A stretch of DNA of 64,000 nt from NCBI RefSeq assembly GCF_023278185.1, contig NZ_CP066356.1, positions 806,001 through 870,000 of the forward strand, read 5' to 3'. The first letter of the stretch is position 1; the number at the start of each line of letters is the position of its first letter. This DNA is from Bradyrhizobium elkanii USDA 76. GTDB lineage: Bacteria; Pseudomonadota; Alphaproteobacteria; Rhizobiales; Xanthobacteraceae. Below, piece by piece: positions 27,401-35,674 of this stretch. The position numbers were made by a program, and so were the translations under genes. The notes below the pieces were generated by a model. That model made no database searches, was not told the DNA's origin, and was given only the letters and a program-made list of their open reading frames with translations.

Positions 27401-28090
27401 ATGTCCGATCCGATCGTCTACGGTTTCCTACGCAGCACTTTTGTCAACATCGTCCGCTTGATCCTCACGCACAAGGACGTAGCTTACCAATTCCACGACC
27501 TTGAACGGGTCATGGGAAAGCCCGATCACCTGGCGCTGCACCCGTTCAACCGTGTCCCAATTCTGAAACACGGCGATCTCACCGTCTACGAGACGAGTGC
27601 GATTGCCGCCTATGTCGACGAAGCCTTCGGCGGCGTGTCGCTGACGCCGAAAGACATCAAGGCGCGGGCGCGCATGAACCAGTGGATCAGCGCCGTCAAC
27701 AACTATTACTACCCCTACATGATTTATCACGTGACGCATGAGCGGCTGGTTTTCCCGGAGCTCGGCATCGCCTCCGACGAGAAGGTCGTGGCACATGCGC
27801 TGCCCAAGGTCGAGACCGGGCTTGCGGTGGCCGAGCGCCAGCTTGCGCACGGCAAGGATTTCTTGCTCGGGGACGAGCTCTCGATTGCGGATTTCTATCT
27901 GCTGCCGAGCACGTTCGCCTTCAGCCTCACCGCCGAAGGGCAATCGATGTATCCGAAATTCCCGGCATTCTGCCGCTGGCGGGAACGCATGGACAATCTG
28001 TCCGCAACGCAAAAAGTTCGCGCCGCCGTGCAGCGGGTGCCGATCGAACACGCGCGCGAGTGGGCTACTTCGCACCGGCCGAAATATTGA
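27401..28090 (+). CDS. glutathione S-transferase family protein
   Basis: A 229-residue cytosolic GST. The thioredoxin-like domain shows YGFLRSTFVNIVRLIL with Ser in the catalytic position, NRVPIL (cis-Pro) and YETSAIAAYVDE (E-S glutathione-binding pair). The alpha domain has LSIADFYLLPS with the conserved N-cap/hydrophobic staple. A strong AAAGGAG precedes the ATG. Co-transcribed with the DUF1127 gene and probably under the divergent LysR. Confidence 0.87.
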   Translation: MSDPIVYGFLRSTFVNIVRLILTHKDVAYQFHDLERVMGKPDHLALHPFNRVPILKHGDLTVYETSAIAAYVDEAFGGVSLTPKDIKARARMNQWISAVNNYYYPYMIYHVTHERLVFPELGIASDEKVVAHALPKVETGLAVAERQLAHGKDFLLGDELSIADFYLLPSTFAFSLTAEGQSMYPKFPAFCRWRERMDNLSATQKVRAAVQRVPIEHAREWATSHRPKY

Positions 28091-28199
28091 CCGTCACGGT
28101 TCGCGTGCAGAGCGCCCGGTTCCGGGCCAGAAACCCGTTTGTTTCCGAACAAAGGCGATGACGGAGCGTTAGTGCAGAGCAAGAGGAAGGGACAACACC

Positions 28200-28490
28200 A
28201 TGAAGAATTCTATATCGGTTGCGTTCATCTCCGCGGTCGCAATGACCTTCGCATTCGCCGGAAGCGATGCAAAAGCACAGTCTACGCCTGTCCAACAGGC
28301 CCAGCCGCCTCAGCAGTCGGAGCAATCCCGCGAGCAGGATCGCAGTCGCGCCGAGGACGTCAAGATCGGGCGTGACTGGAAGGCTCAAGGCGGCGAGAAG
28401 GACCACGCCGGCCAGCCAACACCTGACGACAGCCGTCAGACTGTCGGTCGAGACTGGCGAGCCCATCCAGAGAACCGGGACCGCCAGTAG
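28200..28490 (+). CDS. small exported protein with repeated GRDW motif
   Basis: A 96-residue protein. The signal peptide covers residues 1-26 (to AKAQ); the mature part is Gln/Arg/Asp-rich and mostly hydrophilic. A short motif occurs twice (IGRDWKAQ and VGRDWRAH), suggesting a small internal duplication. AGAGGAAGGG lies before the ATG. Not a family I recognise; it is the only plus-strand gene at the edge of the metal island and ends where the convergent outer-membrane gene ends. Confidence 0.7.
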   Translation: MKNSISVAFISAVAMTFAFAGSDAKAQSTPVQQAQPPQQSEQSREQDRSRAEDVKIGRDWKAQGGEKDHAGQPTPDDSRQTVGRDWRAHPENRDRQ

Positions 28491-29303
28491 CTATCGAGGC
28501 GCAATTGGCGACGCTTGGTGCGTGGCGTGACCTTCGAAGAAGGAAAGCGGAAAGCCGAAGGTCAATCCCGCACGTATCTCGTTTACCGGATGGCCTCCTG
28601 TGAGCGCGTGCCGGACCGCGATGTCGAAGCTGAGGTCGTCGCGCACACGATAGATCAGCCCGACCAACCCCGAGAAAGTCTCCTCTTTGCCAAACTCGTT
28701 CTCGTAGAAGATTTCGGCGACAGGGCGCACCGTCCAGCTCGTCGGTCCTTCGACGATAGCACCCACGAACACGTCGCCATGATGGTCGCGGGTGATAGCG
28801 GTCTCGGCATTCAGGTGAATGGTGCCCCAATCCCAGCGCCGCGAGACGATGCCGGCCAGGCTGACGCCAGCGCCCGAATTGCCCGTGCTGTCAGGAAGAA
28901 GGACGCCAAATTCGGTCGCAATGCTCGGGCCGGTCTTGTCCTGCAGGCTACCGGGTACGACCACGTGCTTGAGAAACGCTCCGGCTGCAGTCAGGCTGGT
29001 CGGCCCGGGCGGAGAGAGCGACGTTTGTCCCTGGCCTTCGAAGACGGCTTCCCAACTCTCGCTCAGACCGTAGTTGAGAACCCAGGCCGGCGCGATCAGG
29101 CTTGTTCCGCTCTCATCACGTAAACGTCCGGCCGGCTGGAGCTCGACCTCCATTTCCCCCTTCTTGGCAACGGCGGCATCGGTGCCATCGAAGGGGCGAT
29201 AGGCCGAGGCGGGGGCAGACCAGGCGATCAGTCCAAGAGCGATCATGAAGCGAGGCGCAAGGCATCTCGAACAGCTGCAAAAGCTCCGGCTGCGTTTCCA
29301 CAT
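28491..29303 (-). CDS. putative outer-membrane beta-barrel protein
   Basis: A 270-residue exported protein. The signal peptide has an Arg/Ser/Cys-rich n-region and MIALGLIAWSAPASA. The mature part alternates short amphipathic strands (for example VLNYGLSESWEAVFEGQGQ, TIHLNAETAITRD, FDIAVRHAL) with a terminal aromatic-rich strand (LTFGFPLSFF), fitting a transporter/phenol-MetA-degradation-like barrel. The start at 29303 has GGGGAG 7 bases upstream. It is the last gene of a minus-strand cluster, 25 bases after the phosphatase-propeller gene. Specific function unknown. Confidence 0.7.
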   Translation of the reverse strand: MWKRSRSFCSCSRCLAPRFMIALGLIAWSAPASAYRPFDGTDAAVAKKGEMEVELQPAGRLRDESGTSLIAPAWVLNYGLSESWEAVFEGQGQTSLSPPGPTSLTAAGAFLKHVVVPGSLQDKTGPSIATEFGVLLPDSTGNSGAGVSLAGIVSRRWDWGTIHLNAETAITRDHHGDVFVGAIVEGPTSWTVRPVAEIFYENEFGKEETFSGLVGLIYRVRDDLSFDIAVRHALTGGHPVNEIRAGLTFGFPLSFFEGHATHQASPIAPR

Positions 29304-29328
29304 GCGCCGTCTCCCCACAAAGTCGATC

Positions 29329-30753
29329 TCAAGGCATTGGCTTGAACACCCAGATTGCCGCCGGTCCGGCAGGCCCCGCGCGAACCGCAACAAACAGACG
29401 GTCCATCTCCGGCACAAAGAGCGATGTTCGTGCGCCCGTCGCCGTCGGCAGCCGCGCGGTCAGTCGATAGGCCGCTCCATCAATCTCAAATACATCGACG
29501 TATCCACCGCCGCAGCTCACATAAATGCGTCCGCGCTTTGCATCTACAAAGAGGTCGTCGGCATCGCCGCAAGTGCCGATGGCTGCAATCGCCTTGCCGT
29601 CGGTCGAAAAGGCCGCAAGCTCGGCTGGGCTGCGATACACCAGGAGAACGCGACTTCGTTCGTGATCGATGGCCATCGCGAAATTACCGCCCTTGTCCAA
29701 CGGCCAGCTGGTGAGTTGTTTCCCGGAAGCAACGTCCACCACCGCGACGGCTCGCGCGTCAGGCAGATTGACAAAGATGCGCCCACTATCGGGCTGAAGC
29801 TGGAAGCTTTCCGGATGTGCCTTAAGGAGTATGCTCCGGACCTTCGTCCGGGTGGATGGGTCGACGACTGCCAGGCCACCATCGCCATAGCCGACGATGA
29901 CGCGCTTGGCCGCCGCATCGACCCGGATATTGTCGGCGTCGCTGCCGAGTTCGATTCGCCCGGTCGCCTTGTACTGATTGGCTTCGTACAGTTGTACCGA
30001 TCCGTCGCGGGCGTTGGCGACGTAGAGGCTGTCGGTCGACGGCTCATAGCCGACGCCTTGGGGTTCGTTCAATCCGGTAATGGTTCGAAGCAGACTGCGC
30101 GCAGCCAGATCGACGACGCCGACGCTGTCATTGCCGAGCTCGGCCACGAACAGTCGCTGCCGCTTCAGGTCGACCGCCAGGTGATCAATCCGACCGCGGA
30201 CATCGCCGAGCAGGATCTTCGTTTCGAGCTGAAGGGGCGTTTTGTCTCCTGCCGGTTCAGTTGCCGCTGCCAGCGTCGGAATGAGGGCGTCGATGCGCCG
30301 GGCTATCTGATCCCGGGCCGACTCATAATCATCGATACCCAAGGGAATGCCGGACCAGTAGGTCACGTCGGCCCGTCCGTGCCGCTCGGGGATCTGATCG
30401 AACGCGACCCCCTGGTCTGCCGCGGCCATGTCGTCGATGGTCAGCTGTTGCGGTGTGTTGGCTGCCTCCAGACCATCGAGTGCAAGGCCATCCTGGACCC
30501 TGACCGGAACCGACCGATAAAGGTCGATGCCGCGTGAGACCGCCCTGAATCGCAATCCGCGCTCCTGGGCAGCCTTGTTGAAATAGGCCGCCGCCATCTG
30601 GCTGTTCACCACGCCGTGCAGGCAAACAAAGACAACGATCTTGCCATCGTCCGCCGGCGCCGGCCGAGCCGATGTCAGCGCGATCGCAAGCAATATGGCG
30701 GCAATGCGCAGCGTCGCCTCGGCACTCCTGAGCAGCGTTCGCATCGTCAGCAT
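29329..30753 (-). CDS. exported LMW-phosphatase/arsenate-reductase-like domain fused to a YVTN-type beta-propeller
   Basis: A 474-residue exported protein. A signal peptide (to about residue 36, PAPADDG) is followed by a domain resembling low-molecular-weight phosphatases and ArsC arsenate reductases: FVCLHGVVNSQMAAAYFNKA, then FRAVSRGID. The P-loop Cys (about residue 44) is kept, but the Arg of CX5R is Asn (about residue 50), so catalysis is doubtful. From about residue 170 a seven-blade-type propeller begins (RIDHLAVDLKRQRLFVAELG, GVGYEPSTDSLYVANA and similar). The start is ATG 30753; ATG 30744 is also possible. Likely periplasmic binding or sensing role within the oxyanion cluster; function inferred only. 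Confidence 0.75.
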   Translation of the reverse strand: MLTMRTLLRSAEATLRIAAILLAIALTSARPAPADDGKIVVFVCLHGVVNSQMAAAYFNKAAQERGLRFRAVSRGIDLYRSVPVRVQDGLALDGLEAANTPQQLTIDDMAAADQGVAFDQIPERHGRADVTYWSGIPLGIDDYESARDQIARRIDALIPTLAAATEPAGDKTPLQLETKILLGDVRGRIDHLAVDLKRQRLFVAELGNDSVGVVDLAARSLLRTITGLNEPQGVGYEPSTDSLYVANARDGSVQLYEANQYKATGRIELGSDADNIRVDAAAKRVIVGYGDGGLAVVDPSTRTKVRSILLKAHPESFQLQPDSGRIFVNLPDARAVAVVDVASGKQLTSWPLDKGGNFAMAIDHERSRVLLVYRSPAELAAFSTDGKAIAAIGTCGDADDLFVDAKRGRIYVSCGGGYVDVFEIDGAAYRLTARLPTATGARTSLFVPEMDRLFVAVRAGPAGPAAIWVFKPMP

Positions 30754-30801
30754 CTCACTTCAGCCCGGCTAGCACCCACGCCGGTTGCAAGAGCGCCCCT
30801 G

Positions 30802-30981
30802 TCATTTCTTGCAGGCTTTCTTGCACATCTGATACTCAGACTTGCAGGTTGGCCCGGCATAGTTCTTCATGCACGCCTTTTGCTGATCGGCGCAGACCTG
30901 GCAGCTGGTCTGGCCGATCGCAGCGTCCATGCCCACAAGAACTCCGACGACAACCATGGACATGACCGTGAGGCTTCGCAT
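30802..30981 (-). CDS. Cys-rich small exported protein
   Basis: A 59-residue protein. A signal peptide (MRSLTVMSMVVVGVLVGMDA, to about residue 25) leaves a mature peptide of some 35 residues with six Cys in the pattern C-x2-C-x6-C-x8-C-x6-C-x3-C and many Lys. Either disulfides or metal binding in the periplasm is possible. GGAGGG stands 7 bases before the ATG. It lies between the DUF1259 gene (23 bases) and the phosphatase-propeller gene (48 bases) in one direction, so it is probably co-transcribed. Not a family I recognise. Confidence 0.72.
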   Translation of the reverse strand: MRSLTVMSMVVVGVLVGMDAAIGQTSCQVCADQQKACMKNYAGPTCKSEYQMCKKACKK

Positions 30982-31004
30982 CGTTGATCCCTCCAAGACC
31001 AAAG

Positions 31005-31949
31005 TCAGCTTTTTGTCGTGGCCGTCTTGTCCAGCGCGGCACGCAGGCCCTTGGCGAGCTTGACGGCGTCGTCATTGGCCCAGAAATGCATGAAGAACAG
31101 GCGCGGCTGTTCATCCAGCATGTGGCTGTGCAGCGCGGTGACGTCGATGCCGTGCGTCCGCAGCGCCATGATGACGGGGTTGACCTCGTCATTGGTCAGC
31201 ACGAAATCGCCGGTGATCGCCGCCTTGCCGCCGCCGGTCGGTTGGAAGTTGATGCCGATGGCGACGCCCAACGGACCGACCGGGCTCAATGCCATGCCCT
31301 CTTCAGTGATCGGATCGCGGCGGGGCACGTTGAACTGATAGACGCCGCCATTGGCCTGGCCCTTGACGCCGATGATCTGGTCGAGCTGCGCGGTATCGAG
31401 ATCGATGGCCGGCGGCGGCGCGGCCGGCGCCGCGGCCGTGAGCGGTGTCTTGCTTTCCGCGAGCCCATCCCGGATCGCGGCGGCGATCTTGACCGGGTCG
31501 CCGTGGCCGGCGACGTGCATGTAGAAGGTGGCCGGGCTCGCGCCAAGCAAATGGTTGTGCACGGCCGTGATCTGCATACCGTTGCTGATCATCTTCAGCA
31601 TCACAGGGTTGATCTCGGATTCGAGCAGCACCAGGTCGCCCATCGCCATGACGCCGTCGTGCATTGGCTTGAAGGCGACCCAGCCGCCGAGCGCCAGCGC
31701 CGGCTTGATGGTGACGCCGTCGAGCGTCACCGCAAGGTCGCTCCGCGGAAAGCCGTAGCGATGCACGTCGCCGGTAACGGCGGGTTTTCTGCCCAGCGTG
31801 TCGTCGACCTTCTGCCAGTCGATCGCCTGCGCATGCGCCGACGAGACGAACGGCTCGGCAAACACCTGCCAGTCGATCTTTTGCGCGCTCCCGCCTGTGG
31901 CGAAGAGACAGGCACCGATGCCGATCAGCGCCGAAATCGTGTGTCGCAT
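31005..31949 (-). CDS. exported tandem DUF1259 (LppY/LpqO-like) protein
   Basis: A 314-residue exported protein. After a signal peptide (ending GGSAQ) two related DUF1259 units follow, each starting with a D...L/I..G-(K/R) segment and holding GDV/FNVPR and a His-containing signature (AVHNHLLGASPATFYMHVAG in the first, ALHSHMLDEQPRLFFMHFW in the second), separated by an Ala/Pro linker near residue 175. Family function is not established; the paired His residues suggest metal binding. GGGAGC precedes the ATG. Part of the minus-strand cluster with chrA. Confidence 0.82.
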   Translation of the reverse strand: MRHTISALIGIGACLFATGGSAQKIDWQVFAEPFVSSAHAQAIDWQKVDDTLGRKPAVTGDVHRYGFPRSDLAVTLDGVTIKPALALGGWVAFKPMHDGVMAMGDLVLLESEINPVMLKMISNGMQITAVHNHLLGASPATFYMHVAGHGDPVKIAAAIRDGLAESKTPLTAAAPAAPPPAIDLDTAQLDQIIGVKGQANGGVYQFNVPRRDPITEEGMALSPVGPLGVAIGINFQPTGGGKAAITGDFVLTNDEVNPVIMALRTHGIDVTALHSHMLDEQPRLFFMHFWANDDAVKLAKGLRAALDKTATTKS

Positions 31950-31993
31950 TGGATTGCTCCCTTGAACCTCTTTCGATGCTTCGGATCGTAGCT

Positions 31994-32326
31994 CTATTGC
32001 TTCGAGAGCCCGACGATGGTCCGGAATCCGGCGATGCTCTGCACCGCGATTTCGACGGGATCGCCGAAGCGGACGGCATTGAAGATCAGGCCGTCCTGAA
32101 CCTTGAACGATTCGATCCGGTCCGGAGACAGCCGTATCAACAGCGCGTCGTTGCGTTCATCGACGCGATCGACGACGCCGCGCAGCGTCTCGCTCGCCTG
32201 CGGATGGACCATCGCCGCCTGCAATGTGACGGCCGCGTCCTGCTGCTCGTCGAGGGCGGCCGGTACTGCCAGGGTTGCGCCCGGCCCCAGCACGGCCATG
32301 CACAGGGCCACAATAGCTCTCATCAT
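31994..32326 (-). CDS. small exported beta-rich protein
   Basis: A 110-residue protein with a signal peptide (to about LAVPAAL). The C-terminal 65 residues (LRGVVDRVDERNDALLIRLS, then IESFKVQDGLIFNAVRFGD) are predicted to be beta strands and resemble small OB-like periplasmic proteins such as CusF in outline; no Met/Trp copper site is evident. GGAG lies 8 bases before the ATG at 32326; a GTG three codons upstream is in frame. Probably co-transcribed with the PepSY and DUF1259 genes. Confidence 0.68.
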   Translation of the reverse strand: MMRAIVALCMAVLGPGATLAVPAALDEQQDAAVTLQAAMVHPQASETLRGVVDRVDERNDALLIRLSPDRIESFKVQDGLIFNAVRFGDPVEIAVQSIAGFRTIVGLSKQ

Positions 32327-32371
32327 GATTGTCACTCCATCGATTGGTCGACGACTTTCGCGCGCGCAAGC

Positions 32372-32605
32372 TCAGTCACGCTCCTTGACCTGGCCGCTGC
32401 TGTCGATCACGAGCCGCACCGGCTTGCCGTTCTTCATCGCCTTCGCCGTCGTGCCCTCGGCCGTCGACTTGACCTCGCTGATCTCGGCGTAGCCGGCGGC
32501 GCGAAGTTTCGCGACCAGCTCGTCCTGCGTCAGGGCATGGGCCGGCACGGCCGCACCTGCGATCGTCAGTGCGAGAATCAAGTGGGAGAGTCTTCGTTTA
32601 TGCAT
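32372..32605 (-). CDS. exported PepSY-domain protein
   Basis: A 77-residue protein: a signal peptide (to AHA, residue 24) and a single PepSY unit (LTQDELVAKLRAAGYAEISE, then AKAMKNGKPVRLVIDSSGQV). PepSY domains inhibit or bind partner proteins in the periplasm or act with metal-linked sensors. GGAGAAC precedes the ATG. It follows chrA in the same direction with 60 bases between. Confidence 0.8.
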   Translation of the reverse strand: MHKRRLSHLILALTIAGAAVPAHALTQDELVAKLRAAGYAEISEVKSTAEGTTAKAMKNGKPVRLVIDSSGQVKERD

Positions 32606-32665
32606 GGTTGTTCTCCTGGTTGTGTTGTGTGCTGCCCCAGGTTCTTGCGATGCGTGCCGTTCCGC

Positions 32666-34057
32666 TCAGATGACGCCGGCGAGGCGCAGCAGCACGCCCG
32701 TGATGCAGGACGCGGCAAGGACACCGAGCATCCCCGCATTGAAGCGGAAGATCGCGATCGCGGCGGCGATGGACAGCGCCAGTGCCGGCCAGTCGACGCT
32801 GCCGGGTACCGGCGCGTCGAACGACAGGCCAAACCCGTGCACCGCGAAGGTTTGCCGGAACAGCGTATGCAGCGCGAACCAGATCGATAGGTTGAGGATC
32901 ACGCCGACCACGGCGGCGGTGATCGCCGAGAGCGCGCCCGCCAACGCCTTGTTGCCGCGCAGCGCCTCGATGTAGGGCGCTCCGACGAAGATCCACAGGA
33001 AGCACGGCGTGAACGTCACCCAGGTCGCGAGCAACCCGCCGAGCGTGGCGGCAAGCATCGGCGACAGCCCGCTTGCCTCGCGGAACGCGGCCATGAAGCC
33101 CACGAACTGCACCACCATGATCAGCGGGCCGGGCGTGGTCTCGGCCATGCCGAGCCCGTCCAGCATCTCGCGCGGGCTGACCCAGTGATAGTAGTCCGCG
33201 GCCTGTTGCGCGACATAGGCGAGCACGGCGTAGGCGCCGCCGAACGTCACCATCGCCATCTTGCTGAAGAAGATCGCGATCTGCGTGAACACGTCGCCGG
33301 GCCCGAGCGCAACGAGCAGGGCGAACACCGGCACCAGCCAGAGCGCGAGCCAGATCGCGCCGACCCGCAAGGTGCGCGATGCGTTGGGACGGACATGATC
33401 CGGCACCGCTTCACCGAGCATGCCGTCGATCACGGCGGAATTCTTGCCGCCATGCTCGATCGCCGCAAATTCGCTCCGGCCGAGGCGTGCGCCGATCAGA
33501 CCTGTGACCGCGGCGGCTCCGATGATCACCGGAAACGGCACGGCGAAGAAGAAGATGGCGACGAAGGCGATCGCCGCGAGCGCGATCATCACCCGGTTGC
33601 GCAGCGCGCGCTTGCCGACCCGCACCACGGCCTGGATCACGATGGCCAGCACCGCGGCCTTCAGGCCGAAGAACAGCGCCTCGACAAACCCGACATTGCC
33701 ATATGTCGCATAGATATAGCTGAGGCCCATGATGGCGAAGATGCCGGGCAGGATGAACAGCCCGCCCGCCACGATGCCGCCGAGCGTGCGGTGCAGTAGC
33801 CAGCCGATATAGGTCGCCAGCTGCTGCGCCTCCGGCCCCGGCAGCAGCATGCAGTAGTTGAGGGCGTGCAGGAAACGCCCCTCCGAGATCCAGTTCTTCT
33901 CCTCGACCAGGATGCGATGCATCACCGCGATCTGGCCGGCCGGTCCGCCAAAGCTCAGGATGGCGACGCGCATCCAGACCAGCAGCGCCTCGTTGAAGGA
34001 GATGCCGTGCGCGGGCTCATGCCCGCGCGCCTTCGCTGTCGTTGCGACGTCGGTCAT
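32666..34057 (-). CDS. chrA: chromate transporter ChrA
   Basis: A 463-residue inner-membrane protein of the CHR family, which exports chromate by proton-linked antiport. Two homologous CHR halves are present: LSFGGPAGQIAVMH and LLPGPEAQQLATYIG in the first, VTFGGAYAVLAYVAQQ and TTPGPLIMVVQFVGFMAAF in the second. About ten to twelve spans. The ATG overlaps the TGA of the upstream chrB-like gene (ATGA), so the two are coupled. Central to the resistance reading of this island. Confidence 0.94.
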   Translation of the reverse strand: MTDVATTAKARGHEPAHGISFNEALLVWMRVAILSFGGPAGQIAVMHRILVEEKNWISEGRFLHALNYCMLLPGPEAQQLATYIGWLLHRTLGGIVAGGLFILPGIFAIMGLSYIYATYGNVGFVEALFFGLKAAVLAIVIQAVVRVGKRALRNRVMIALAAIAFVAIFFFAVPFPVIIGAAAVTGLIGARLGRSEFAAIEHGGKNSAVIDGMLGEAVPDHVRPNASRTLRVGAIWLALWLVPVFALLVALGPGDVFTQIAIFFSKMAMVTFGGAYAVLAYVAQQAADYYHWVSPREMLDGLGMAETTPGPLIMVVQFVGFMAAFREASGLSPMLAATLGGLLATWVTFTPCFLWIFVGAPYIEALRGNKALAGALSAITAAVVGVILNLSIWFALHTLFRQTFAVHGFGLSFDAPVPGSVDWPALALSIAAAIAIFRFNAGMLGVLAASCITGVLLRLAGVI

Positions 34058-34872
34058 GGCTTCACCTTGCTGGTCGGCCAGTTGTGCGTCTCCTTGGTCG
34101 CGTCGCGGCACCATCGGTAGAACGCGTCGTAGAGCAGCAGCCCGGCGCTCAACTGCTCGAGGTCGTCGTCGAACATGCGCGACAGCCCGAGCGAGGCGGC
34201 GAGCAGCCCGGGCGCCTCCGGCGAAAGCTCGAGCCGCGCGGTATCGGCCGCTCGCACCATCGTCGCGAGCCGCTCCAGCGCCGGCGTCGCGAGGCCGAAT
34301 TCCTTGACCATCACGTCGAAGGTGCAGAGTTCGCCGCGATGGCTCCAGAACACGTTCTCGATGTCGAACGGCGTGGCGTCGAACCGTTCGGCGACCCCCT
34401 CGACCTCTGCCGATGTGACGAACAGGAACACCGCCGCGGGATCGACGAAGCGGCGGATCAGCCATGGACAGGCGATGCGATCGATCTTCGGCCGCGATCG
34501 CGTCACCCAGACGGTGCGGCCCCGTCCGTCGCGTTTCGGAATCTTGTCGGCGGGAACGGTCGGTAGCTCCGCTTCCCGCCAGCCGAGGTGGCCGCCCTCG
34601 AGAATCTCGGCCGTGATGTTGCTGCAGCGGAGCCAGGCGGCGGTGCCTTCGGCAAGCTTCTGCCCCTTCTGGCAGACCACGACCACGGACTGGCCGGTGA
34701 GGCGGGAAGCCCAGTCCTGGACGTCGAGATGGGAGTAGCGGACCGCGCCCGGAATCAGGCGCGGATCGGCGGCGAAATCTTCATCGAGGCGAACGTCGAC
34801 GAGCGTCGGCGCCTTGGCCGTGCCGATGAGACGGGACAATTTTTCGGATGAGATCGATGTGTATGACGACAT
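34054..34872 (-). CDS. rhodanese domain fused to ChrB-type chromate resistance domain
   Basis: A 272-residue cytosolic fusion. Residues 1-110 form a rhodanese (LVDVRLDEDFA, VVVVCQKGQKLAEGTAAWLR with the persulfide Cys near residue 66, and GGHLGW). The remainder matches the C-terminal domain of ChrB (VWVTRSRPKIDRIACPWLIR, then RFVDPAAVFLFV). ChrB proteins regulate or support chromate export. The start at 34872 gives the MSSYTSISSEKL N-terminus with AAGGGCG upstream. Coupled to chrA by a 4-base overlap and first gene after the promoter at 34947. Confidence 0.88.
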   Translation of the reverse strand: MSSYTSISSEKLSRLIGTAKAPTLVDVRLDEDFAADPRLIPGAVRYSHLDVQDWASRLTGQSVVVVCQKGQKLAEGTAAWLRCSNITAEILEGGHLGWREAELPTVPADKIPKRDGRGRTVWVTRSRPKIDRIACPWLIRRFVDPAAVFLFVTSAEVEGVAERFDATPFDIENVFWSHRGELCTFDVMVKEFGLATPALERLATMVRAADTARLELSPEAPGLLAASLGLSRMFDDDLEQLSAGLLLYDAFYRWCRDATKETHNWPTSKVKP

Positions 34873-35256
34873 GGTGCGCCCTTGGTGACAGGACGCGATT
34901 CTTGGGCGTGTCGCCTCGCGGGGAGATCGCACATCCCCGGAGCCGTATCAAAAGCCCTGATCCCCGGGCTGTCAACCGGGCTTTGCCAAATCCCGCAGCA
35001 ATCGCCGATCGACAGTCACGAAAACTTCATCGCGCAGCTTGGAACGAACGTCCGCTGCAGGAGCGGCAGGCTGCCCCTTCAATCGCCAACCGAAGCCGGC
35101 TCGAGCCGATGGGTCACATCTCCATCTCCGGCGAGTTGCGAATAGGAACATACAATTCGCTGCCGAGTTGCGCGGTGGCAGGGACCAGCTCAGGTAGATG
35201 CCGACACCGCGAACATGTCGCACTCCCGCCTGCACTCATTGGAGCAATGCCGATTG
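34873..35256. other. 384-base intergenic region upstream of the chr cluster
   Basis: No convincing gene. It contains the minus-strand promoter at 34947-34975 and, towards 35256, the upstream region of the plus-strand exported gene. Confidence 0.55.
34947..34975 (-). promoter_or_regulatory. sigma70-like promoter of the chr cluster
   Basis: On the minus strand TTGACA (34975-34970), a 17-base spacer and TTTGAT (34952-34947; four of six to TATAAT) lie about 75 bases before the rhodanese-ChrB start. The -35 is a perfect consensus, rare in this GC-rich window. Confidence 0.5.
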
Positions 35257-35613
35257 ATGGACAGTCATTATTGGCATGCGACGCCTGTTGCTCTTGTCGC
35301 TATGCTGCTCATCACAACAACCGGCGGCGCTCTCGCCCACGATCATCAGCACCCCGATTTGAACGGTTGGTACGAGGGCTTGCATAGCAGCAAGGGCCCC
35401 TGCTGCGATGGCACGGATGCGCAGCACATCGACGACGTCGACTGGGAAACCAGGAACGGCCACTATCGGGTGCGCATCGATGGCGAGTGGGTTGATGTTC
35501 CGAACGAGGCCGTCGTGCCCGGGCCAAACCTGTCCGGCCGGCCCATCGTGTGGCCCTACTACATAGACGGTCATCCGAAGGCGCGTTGCTTCATGCCTGG
35601 AAGCATGGGCTGA
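35257..35613 (+). CDS. exported hypothetical protein with CC motif
   Basis: A 118-residue protein. A signal peptide (ATPVALVAMLLITTTGGALA) is followed by an HDHQHPDLNGWYEGL His-rich start, SSKGPCCDGTDAQHIDDVDW and a C-terminal YYIDGHPKARCFMPGSMG. The fold is unknown; similar short exported proteins with GPCCDG occur widely in Bradyrhizobium. An in-frame ATG at 35215 exists but lacks signal-like sequence. It sits between the chr and rcn units, and its His/Cys content would suit a metal link, which is inference only. Confidence 0.75.
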   Translation: MDSHYWHATPVALVAMLLITTTGGALAHDHQHPDLNGWYEGLHSSKGPCCDGTDAQHIDDVDWETRNGHYRVRIDGEWVDVPNEAVVPGPNLSGRPIVWPYYIDGHPKARCFMPGSMG

Positions 35614-35674
35614 CACCCGCCGCTGACATCCCGCCCGCCATCTCTGATGCGCGCCCGGCTGGACGACGGCGCGC

